A stretch of 64,000 nt of DNA from Craspedostauros australis. Lineage: Eukaryota > Bacillariophyta > Bacillariophyceae > Mastogloiales > Achnanthaceae. A program made the position numbers and the translations under genes. Every line of letters begins with the position of its first letter. Within the stretch, counting starts at the first letter, position 1. The notes beneath the pieces were generated by a model, which saw only the letters and a list, made by a program, of their open reading frames with translations, was not told where the DNA came from and made no database searches. Positions 55,840-64,000 of this stretch are shown here, piece after piece. The stretch is from the NCBI GenBank assembly GCA_026770025.1, contig JAMXDE010000037.1, forward strand, positions 248,001-312,000, in the 5' to 3' direction.

Positions 55840-57542
55840 TCAATCGGTACCATTCGATTTCTGGTCGTTGCCGCAGCTGGGTTGGGGCAGTACGAGTATG
55901 TTTTGGAATCCGCACAGCTGGAAATTGGCTCTTGTGCGGAGGAGCGAAGACGCATCTTCCTTGAGCGAAGATAGCTCTTCCTGACTGTACTCGTAGTCAG
56001 GGTCGATCGAAAATGTCACGTCCAACAAGCGTAGTTGGGGTGCATTCTTCTGGATTTGTGAGAGCAAGGACATCACGCACAAACTCGGTAGATGACGCAG
56101 CCGAAGTTGTCGCAATCGCGGCTTGTCTTCCCGCAGGACAGCGTCGATGCCGGCCTTCGTGACCTGCGTTGCGCTGAGGTCCAGCTGCTGCAGCCTTGGC
56201 ATACCCGAGAGGACATTGACGCAGGACAGATCCGAGACGTTGGTGAGGGACAGATCCAGCTCGATGAGATGCCGCAGCGAAGTGAGGTGATGGATTCCTT
56301 CGTCCGTGACTTGCTTGCACCATCCCAAGCGGAGCCGACGCAGGCGCGGGCATGAGACAGCGAGGTGTCTCAATGTCGCATTGCCAATGTTGTACGTCTG
56401 CGCTGCGCTTGTCGCCGATAGGTCGAGCTCCTCGAGTTGCAGACAGGCAAGCGTTGATCCCTGCGATTGTTGTCGCTGCTGCTGCTGCTGGCCATGATGA
56501 TTGATGTGGCCATGGCAACGGTCAAGGAAGGAGATGAGGTCCTCGTCCTGAACCTTGGTGCCCTTGAGCAGCAACCGCTTGAGTGAAGGCGCCAGAGCTG
56601 TTAGAACGTGCAGGTGCTCGGCACCGAATGTGGTGCAATAGCTGAAGTCCAAGCTCTGTTTGCGGGTTGGGACCAGCGCGAAGGCAAGAGATTCATGCAC
56701 AACCGGCGGGCATTGGGAGTAGTCGGATGTTGGTGAGAGATTGTCGACTCGTGATCAACTCATGGTCGATTGATGTGATACGCTGACGCCATCGAACGAA
56801 AACAACAACGAATGAAGCCCATCCGCGAACAACACTACTGCGCTGCGTCGAAGGGAACCGCGACCTGGATGCACGCAACAAGGCAGAGATCGCAGACACG
56901 CGAACGAGAACTCACCTCCAAACACGGGAAGTTGGCAACGAGACCGGCAAGTTGTCCAGGGCTGATCCGGGACAGGCAGTGCAGGTCCAGACTTTTGGTG
57001 CAATGGCGCGATACCGATCGCAGCCGCTTGCTAACTTGCGTCAACCGCATGGTCTCGAAGGTGTCGAGGTATCCTGAGAAGAGGCAGTTGCCCACGAGGT
57101 CATCGGACAGCATGTCCAGGATGGGCAGGGTGGTGGGCTGATGATATCGTCGCAGGTTGGGCAAGCGCTCCCAATGGTTCGGCTGCAGGAAGTGTGCGAA
57201 GAAGTCGTCCTGCAAGGGATACGGCGTCGCGGCGATGACGAGAGCAACGTGGGGACTTGACGTCCCTGCGCGTTTCTTGGCAGGCTGGTCTGAATCGTCG
57301 CTGCAACGTGATGACGCATGCCGAGGCCGCTTGCATCGCGAGGTCGTTCGCAGCAACGAGGATGATGACAGTGCCGATGCGCAGGTCGAAGATCCATCCA
57401 CCGATTGGGACGACGCGTACGAATGCTCCATCCTTCCAGCGTGCGGTCTTTCGTTGGAATGGTCCGCAGTTGCATGCACCGATCCGGAGGCTGTCCCAGA
57501 TGGTGGCGACGACGATGCAGGCACGCTTCCTGATTGATTCAT
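55840..57542 (-). CDS. F-box and leucine-rich-repeat protein
   Basis: Exon 1 (57542-56916) and exon 2 (56655-55840) flank a 260-base GT-AG intron and give 480 residues. A Ser-rich N-terminus with a basic patch (RCKRPRHASSRC) is followed by the F-box at about 138-182: LPILDMLSDDLVGNCLFSGY, then TFETMRLTQVSKRLRSVSRH. After the junction (NFPCLE to SLDFSYCTT) come cysteine-containing LRRs of the FBXL type: LEELDLSATS, LRRLRLGWCKQVTDEGIHHL, LIELDLSLTNVSDL, LQQLDLSATQVTKAG, LRQLRLRHLP. A Gln/His-rich loop interrupts two repeats. It should be the substrate-recognition part of an SCF ubiquitin ligase. The substrate is unknown. Confidence 0.85.
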
Positions 57543-60500
57543 TGTGCCTATGGGTTGTGCCTATGGGTTGTGATGTGTGGGCTGGTCTTGCTGTGATGCT
57601 GATGTCTGTAGTATCAATGAGTTGGTCTGTTCATCCGTTGATCCGTCGACAGGTACGACTATGCGACGAGAGGATGGGCGGAGGCCGTTGATCTTAGCAG
57701 CAGTAGCAGCGGTCCCAACAGCAGCAGTCGCAACAGCTATGAAAGTCTGTTGGGTTGCGCAACAAAGAGCCGTTGATGACGAGACGGAGTCGTTAGCCTC
57801 TCTCTCTCTCTCTCTCTTCTGCAGCAGCACAGCGTCCAGCGTTCGGTAGACGCGATGACCTGGATGCAGAAGCACCGTTTGTCGAAACAATCGTCAGAGT
57901 TCTGATCGTCTGAGTTCGCACAATCCGATGATGCGTGGTTTTGTGCTTGTAGATTCTCGTGCCTTGCTTGCCTTCCTCTCAGCAGCCCTCAAGGGGGTCT
58001 GTTGGATGAGTAGCTGAGTGAATGAATGGATGGGCTGTTGAATGGATGGATCGGTATTGTTGTGATGGGCGCAAGCAATAGCACGAGTGCAGGATCTTTC
58101 AGTGCAAGCACAAGTGTAAGTGTAAGTGCAAGTGCAAGTATAAGGACGATCTGAGAGGAAGAGGACGATCTGAGAGGAAGAGCCCATCGATGTGGAGAAG
58201 GAGGATGGTGTGTGTGGTGTCAACGACAGCGTTTGATAAAGATGAGGAAGATAGCAACGGCAGCATCGATGACGGCGAGGCCCACAGCCACACCCACAAC
58301 TACGCCAACAGTGATGACGATGGCTGTGAAGCAGGTGACGGTGTCGCCCACAAGCGATGATGTGGACTTTGGATTTGTCTCGTCTCGTCTCTCAGCCTCT
58401 TTCTTCGCCTTTCTGCCTCTTTCTCTGCCTCTCCCCATCCAATCATCTCGCAGACTATCTTTCTCGCACCACGCCAAACATGCGCAATGATCCCGCCACT
58501 CAACTCCTTCCGCACCGCCAAACGGATGGGGAAGACAGATGAAACGAACGAAATACACACACAAACACACGCACACAAGCACACGCACAAACTAACTAAC
58601 GAACGAACGAGACAGAACACAGAACACAGAACACGCGGCATCTGTCGGAGCAGCGAAGCGAAACAGCCCCAGCGACACAAACGACTGGCACAGGGGACGA
58701 AGAAGAATTTTCCAGGCAGCACCGATACAATCTCATTTCACACGCAATCCACAAATAGCCAAAGGGTCACAAACCACAAACCACACATGTAAAATACCGC
58801 CCGCCGTTCCACTGTGTGCACGACAGAGGGCGTCTTTGGCGGCAGTCCAGACCACAGAAAGTTCCCCAGGTACTTATGTGCAATAAGCTCGTAGCCACAA
58901 AAACTCGACGCTCCAGCCTGCTCGTGTTCCTCGCGTCATGATATTCCTACATTTGAACGTTAAATATGGGGCAGCCAGTCTAGTCCATGGACAACATGGG
59001 GAGCCGACGTCATTTCTTGCGACATGTGTTGGATGGAACCATAAGATAAATCGGTCGCATTCGATCCACGTCATTCTGACTTTGGGGGCTCCGTCCCCGT
59101 TCTCATCCCCACGCGATTCATTCGAATCACATAGGATTCGTTTGGTGGATTAGATCGAGAACCCTCCAATCACATCTCGTTAATCCAAGCCAGCCACACA
59201 TCAGCAAAGTTGAACATCGCCAAACCAGGACATTCAACACAGTCGACAGAACGGTCAACGCATCTGCCGCGACACACCTGCCGCGACACATCTGTCACAA
59301 CATCGCCGCTCATCGGAGCAATCTGCGTGGGTACCAGTACGGAGATGGTAGGAATCCGCAGGAAGACACGTCGATGGTACAATAGGCACGTAAAGAGAGC
59401 AAAGCAAAGCAACGTGAGTTGGATGCTCTGACACATTGCTCTGCTCTGCAATCTGCTCCTGGGATTCCCATGCCCTTGCAGATGAATGTCAAAAGATTCA
59501 GGTTCGCGCTTCGTTCGCCTCCCTTCGTTGTACCAGAACATGAGTGCACAGCGGATGAGGTTTCAGTTCTGTTCAACAGAACGCGTCCGTCCTTGGTTCG
59601 CGCATCTACAAGATTCCAGCAGTTTCCGACCACATTGATTGCATCCAAGAAGCACACCCACCATTTGATGACTTCATTTCTCATCGGAAACCGCTTTCCA
59701 TGAGAACAACATCGCGCAGACAGACGGACAAACGCAACGCTCGAGGTTTTGGCATGTCTCGCCCAACATCCCACCCCATCGAACAAAATCATTCAGCGAG
59801 CACGATCACATCGCCACCGATCGCTCGAACATCCCAAAATATGACACCTGCCAAAATGTCAGTGGCGACCGTCATCCTCCAACCAACCGTTAAGTGTACT
59901 TATGGTACTTTCTTCCACATCGAGGACAAACATCGCTTGAATCGGGTGCCAACGGCGATGCAATTAGTGCCCTGCGATCTCCACTTAACGACGAGCTTGT
60001 CTCAGCGAGCCGACGGAGCACCCTTTCGACCATCCGTTGGGACCACAATGTGAGCCCCCCGCTGCGACACTTTTCCCCACGCAACACGCCACGCTATCCC
60101 GTGTTGCTTCGAGACAACAACAAGAACAACAACAACAACAACAACGACACGCTCGTCGACCAAAACAATCAACGCATTGCGCATCGCGCACCGTGCAACG
60201 GTAGTCGTCCTCGTGGTCGTACTCGTGGTCGTGCTCGTGGTCGTGCTCGGACAAGTACTTGTGCCATCTAAGTACTGAGAGAGTACATAGAGAATCGAGG
60301 AGAGTAGAGCAGAGCAGAGTCCAATACTCCACTCATACTTGCGCTTCACGAATAGTGCTCCTCCTCCTCCTCCCACTGCTGCTCACTCCCTCACTCCCTC
60401 ACTGCGCGATCTTCGAACAGAAATCCATCAAACCACGACGAGAAGAAGATCATCGCTGAGAAAAGAAGCAGATCATCGCTGAGAGAGTAGAGCACCTCAT

Positions 60501-60819
60501 CCATCCATCCATCCATCCACCCAACAATCCAACAATCCATCCAGAATCCATCCTCCTCCTTCGCCTCCAACCGCCACAAACCTGTTCCGATCCCACCAGC
60601 ATCGGTCCATTCCACTCCATCCGAACACACTCCATCACTCCCACTCAATCCACTCCAACCTACTCCACTGCATCACACCATCTCATATCACAGCATATCA
60701 CAGCATAGCACACCACCTCATATCATACCATATCATACCATAGCAAAGCAAATACTCCTACCAATCGACGACGAACACAGACACGATCATAGACCATCCA
60801 GCATCCTTCCCATCCTCCG
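57543..60819. other. 3.3 kb intergenic between divergent genes, no recognised gene
   Basis: Microsatellites: (CT)n at 57799-57818, AAGTGT/AAGTGC hexamers at 58101-58141, (AAC)n near 60119-60145, GTCGTGCTCGTG repeats near 60205-60250 and (CATC)n near 60500-60520. A minus-strand frame ending at 58220 contains one membrane-helix-like stretch (AIVITVGVVVGVAVGLAVID) but no other protein character. The last 400 bases, rich in ATCATACCAT-type repeats, are probably the leader of the TPR gene. Confidence 0.45.
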
Positions 60820-63800
60820 ATGTACACCACCAGCAGACTATCATCACCGATTCGGAGATCTCGCAATGGAATGTCCCGACGCGACTCCGCGACACGCGGT
60901 CTCTCGCCGTCGACCAAGCGGCGAAGTCTCACGATCTCAACCTCGGCACCCAAGCTCAACGGCGACTACCATGTGCTGAAGGTCGACGTGGACACCAAGC
61001 GCGATGCGGTGCATCAGGCACGGGCAGCGTTGGCCACGTCTCTGGATCAGCTCGGCGAGCACCACGTGCGGCAGAAGGAGTACGACGATGCCATGGACGC
61101 CTTCGCGGAGTCCCTGCGTGAGAAGCGGTCCATATTCTCGCATCTCCTGCCTTCGCCGGGCACGACGCCGAGGGAGGCCCTGGGGTGCAGCCCTTCCAGC
61201 GCCCATTCGGGATCCTTCTTCGGAAACGACACCATCTCGCTGTTCTCCGACGACGACGGGAGCAACCTGTCCGGGGCGCACGATCACACGATCGATCAGA
61301 TCGTCCTCACCTTGAGGAACATGGGGAACGTGCATTCGCTTCGCGGGGAGCAAGACGAGGCGATGCGCTACTTCTCGGAAGTCACCAGCCTGCGGGCGCA
61401 GAAACGACCGGCATCGCTGCTGGCGGGAGAGGCTGGGGACGAAGCCTGGGCGGGTGCCATGTCCTCGCCCAACGCGGCTTCGAATCACCAACATCGAAAC
61501 AACAGAGATCATGCGTTTGCGCCGAACAGCAACCAACGATCGAGCACCATCAGCGCTGACGAGACCTCGACGCTGATGAGCGAGATCAGCGAGGATGTCA
61601 AGGCGTTGGACGACCTGTTTCAGAGCATCTCATTCCGCAATCAGGGGGCCAAGGTATCATCGTCATCGGCATTGTCATCGCCATCTGGTGTCGCATCGCC
61701 AGTGAGCAGGGATAGGGACAGCGTCAACGGGGTTCGCCATGCGAGGGGGGACGCAGCAGGTGAAGACCAAGACGATCCAACCCAATCCAGCCCGCGGCGG
61801 CGAACGTCGAGCCGGGCTTTGGGAAGCGCGTCGCACAATAGTGGCCGTGGCATGAGCAACAAGAGACGGAAGGGGTGCACCTCGTCCTCCGCTTCCAGCG
61901 GCATCATGGTCGACGGCGAGGGCTTCAAGAGGTCCACCTCATCAGCTTCAAAGCTAGCGGCCGATGCTGAGCCAGGCAGAATCCATGAGCTGCAGGAGGC
62001 TCTTGCGCAGTACGCGCGACTTCTTGATACCACCCACAGCCCGCGCGTGGACGAGCACAGGGAGTACATCAACTCGCTCAACCTGCGGGCCGATCTCATT
62101 GTGGAGACCAAATCACGCACGCTCAATGATCAACTCAAGTGCTCCCTGGCCGACATCTCGTCATCAGTCAGCAAGGCACCACAGACCACCTCGAACGCGG
62201 CAGCGCTGGAGCTCGCGCTTGAGGTGTACCATCACATCCTGCGGTTATACAACGAAGAGGAAGACTCCAACATGAATGCTGGCGGCCACGATATGATCCG
62301 AAAGCAGGCCATGGATATGGACATGGATATGGACATGACTCATCACTTTCCCATCTTGACGGGTGACAACGACCATGGCGGCGATGTCGTCAATGGCTAT
62401 GTCAACGCCAATGCTTCAGAAACACTTGCCGATGGCAGCACAAGCACAGGTAAAAGCACAAGCGCAAGTACAAACACAAGTACAAGTACAACCAAGAGAC
62501 ACAAGCGATCGCTGTCTGGTCGTGTCACCACCAACGTTGCAGCTCAACAATTGTTGGAGGGAGGATCGTCAGAGATGGGTGGTGACACAGCGCCTTCCGC
62601 TTCGGAAGTGAACAGAAACGGCTCAACAACTGCCAGCGGAGACAAGGACGACGCATCCAGCAAGGAGCAGCAGCAGCACAGAGAGAAGGTCGTATCTGAC
62701 ATCGCCACAGTCCTCATCTGCATGGGCAGCATCTACTACAAGCTCGGCGACCGCGTGAAGGAATTGGAAATGTACAAGCGTGCCAAGGTGATATACCAAC
62801 GAACCTTCGGGGAGAATCATGTGTACGTTGCCGGCACCAGCAAGAACATCGGCACTGTGATGGCGGAGAGAGGTGAATACGAGGATGCCATGGAGCACTT
62901 CGAGAAGGCGAAGGAGATCTACCTCGCCGTGTCCGGCAACGACCAGATGAACCGCGATGTGGCCAGCGCCATCTCCTGCATGGGCAACGTGAAGAACCGC
63001 GTCGGCGAGCTCGATGCTGCGCTGTCGCACTACATGGAGGCGTTGAGCATCTACAAGTCCGTCCACGAGCACCGCCAGCACCAGCATCAGCAGGATGCCT
63101 TCACCAGCCAGGATCACGACGGCAGCGCCATGCACGACGAAAGTGGCGGGCGCCGCGAACACCGTAAGCCGGTCACGTACGCGCTGAGGGACGTTACTTC
63201 GACTCTGAAGATCATCGGCATGGTGCACGCGAAGAAGGGTGACCTGGACACGGCGATGAGGTTCTTCCAGGAGGCCATGTCGATCCTGCGATCGTCGGGC
63301 CTTCACAAGACCTCGGTCGGCAGGGAGACTACGGCCTCCGTCCTGACCCGCATCGCCAACATCCACATGAAGAAGCTGGATCTGGATCAGGCCATGTCCC
63401 ACTACCGCGAGGCGTACGATCTGACCGTCCGCAACCGCGGTACCACCAACCACCCGGAGGTGGCGGGCATCCTGCACTACATCGGCGCGATCTACAGCAA
63501 GCGAGGTGACTACGACGAGGCCATGGCGTGCTACCAGGAGGGCATCCGCATCTACCACGCGACGCTGGGACCTGGCAACCCTGCCGTCGCGGGGACGCTT
63601 GTGATGGTGGGCACCATCCACTACAAGAAGCGCAACCTGGACTCCGCCATGATGTTCTACCGCGAAGCCTTGCGTCTGAACCGCGACGCGTACGGGCTGC
63701 ACCATCCCGACGTGGCGCCCATCCTGCGCAGCATCGGCACCATCCTGACGAAGCAGGGCCACTACGTGGAGGCGTACGACGTGTTCCGCGACGTGCTGAG

Positions 63801-64000
63801 CATCAAGTGCGCCGTGCACGGTACCTGCCACGCCGACGTGGCCAGCGCGTACAAGAACCTTGGCAACATCCACTACAAGCTGGGCGACCTGGCCGACGCC
63901 GAGCGTCAGTACCGCCACGCCCTGTCCATCTACAGACGCATCCGCGGCGAGGATCACTCAGACACCATCGCCGCCCGCACCACGATCGAGCACCTGAGGT
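60820..64000 (+). CDS. TPR-repeat (kinesin-light-chain-like) protein, 3' end missing
   Basis: The frame is open from ATG 60820 to the window edge (1,060 residues, no stop). The first 45 residues are Arg/Ser-rich. A TPR pair follows (LDQLGEHHVRQKEYDDAMDA; LRNMGNVHSLRGEQDEAMRY). A long Ser/Asp-rich linker then runs from about 205 to 625. From about 630 there is an array of at least eight 42-residue TPRs of the kinesin-light-chain spacing: MGSIYYKLGDRVKELEMYKR, GTVMAERGEYEDAMEHFEKA, MGNVKNRVGELDAALSHYME, IGMVHAKKGDLDTAMRFFQE, IGAIYSKRGDYDEAMACYQE, LGNIHYKLGDLADAERQYRH. HPEVAGI, NPAVAGT and HPDVAPI loops between repeats are typical of that class. It is probably a protein-interaction scaffold; true kinesin light chains also have an N-terminal heptad region, which is not seen here. 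Confidence 0.85.
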   Translation, partial: MYTTSRLSSPIRRSRNGMSRRDSATRGLSPSTKRRSLTISTSAPKLNGDYHVLKVDVDTKRDAVHQARAALATSLDQLGEHHVRQKEYDDAMDAFAESLREKRSIFSHLLPSPGTTPREALGCSPSSAHSGSFFGNDTISLFSDDDGSNLSGAHDHTIDQIVLTLRNMGNVHSLRGEQDEAMRYFSEVTSLRAQKRPASLLAGEAGDEAWAGAMSSPNAASNHQHRNNRDHAFAPNSNQRSSTISADETSTLMSEISEDVKALDDLFQSISFRNQGAKVSSSSALSSPSGVASPVSRDRDSVNGVRHARGDAAGEDQDDPTQSSPRRRTSSRALGSASHNSGRGMSNKRRKGCTSSSASSGIMVDGEGFKRSTSSASKLAADAEPGRIHELQEALAQYARLLDTTHSPRVDEHREYINSLNLRADLIVETKSRTLNDQLKCSLADISSSVSKAPQTTSNAAALELALEVYHHILRLYNEEEDSNMNAGGHDMIRKQAMDMDMDMDMTHHFPILTGDNDHGGDVVNGYVNANASETLADGSTSTGKSTSASTNTSTSTTKRHKRSLSGRVTTNVAAQQLLEGGSSEMGGDTAPSASEVNRNGSTTASGDKDDASSKEQQQHREKVVSDIATVLICMGSIYYKLGDRVKELEMYKRAKVIYQRTFGENHVYVAGTSKNIGTVMAERGEYEDAMEHFEKAKEIYLAVSGNDQMNRDVASAISCMGNVKNRVGELDAALSHYMEALSIYKSVHEHRQHQHQQDAFTSQDHDGSAMHDESGGRREHRKPVTYALRDVTSTLKIIGMVHAKKGDLDTAMRFFQEAMSILRSSGLHKTSVGRETTASVLTRIANIHMKKLDLDQAMSHYREAYDLTVRNRGTTNHPEVAGILHYIGAIYSKRGDYDEAMACYQEGIRIYHATLGPGNPAVAGTLVMVGTIHYKKRNLDSAMMFYREALRLNRDAYGLHHPDVAPILRSIGTILTKQGHYVEAYDVFRDVLSIKCAVHGTCHADVASAYKNLGNIHYKLGDLADAERQYRHALSIYRRIRGEDHSDTIAARTTIEHLR

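Noticed and set aside
58220-58722. Minus-strand frame with a membrane-helix-like stretch
   Set aside because: The rest is Cys/Val/Arg repeats from (CA)n-rich DNA, and the helix could arise from GTGGTG-type simple sequence.
62623-63957. A 444-codon minus-strand frame at the right edge
   Set aside because: It is a shadow of the TPR array, whose periodic repeats are clear on the plus strand.

Overview
The window is nuclear DNA of a eukaryotic alga, most likely a diatom. The grounds are: intron-poor genes with short GT-AG introns; an N-terminal-anchored carbohydrate sulfotransferase; a DUF6824-type DNA-binding regulator (a domain I know mainly from diatoms); a fused glycine-betaine-type methyltransferase; a Ser/Pro/Lys-rich secreted protein with RXL sites like diatom biosilica proteins; and a cyclin of the kind expanded in diatoms. 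The species cannot be named from the sequence alone. No rRNA, tRNA, CRISPR array or organelle sequence was recognised.

Layout. 343-6383 is a 6.04 kb DNA transposon with about 104-bp inverted ends (the outer 42 bp identical), bounded by TTAA. It carries one large minus-strand DDE-type transposase gene, now broken by frameshifts. 8103-25865 holds host genes: a two-domain methyltransferase (8103-10091), a TBC1D20-like Rab GAP (13091-16951, three exons), an SLC49/FLVCR-like MFS transporter (18563-20845), a repeat-rich secreted protein (22768-23991) and a secreted alpha/beta hydrolase (24780-25865, minus). 26931-32630 is a second DNA transposon, PIF/Harbinger-like. It has a DDE_Tnp_4-type transposase, a second DNA-binding-type protein with an internal duplication, an unrecognised minus-strand gene, and 20-bp iterated repeats near both ends. 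All three of its genes are damaged. 32994-64000 holds host genes again: a Golgi-type sulfotransferase, a membrane-anchored proline-iminopeptidase-like hydrolase, a cyclin, a glycine-zipper protein, an unknown two-exon protein, a 968-residue DUF6824 regulator, an F-box/LRR protein and the 5' part of a TPR (kinesin-light-chain-like) protein running off the right edge.

The host genes are unrelated single genes with no shared pathway; neighbours are separated by 0.3-5 kb of low-complexity intergenic DNA. The two transposons are the most unusual content. The first appears to belong to a large transposase group that I remember only from uncharacterised animal proteins, and the second carries an extra gene I cannot identify. 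Many open frames begin with non-ATG codons; starts given here were moved to the first sensible ATG.
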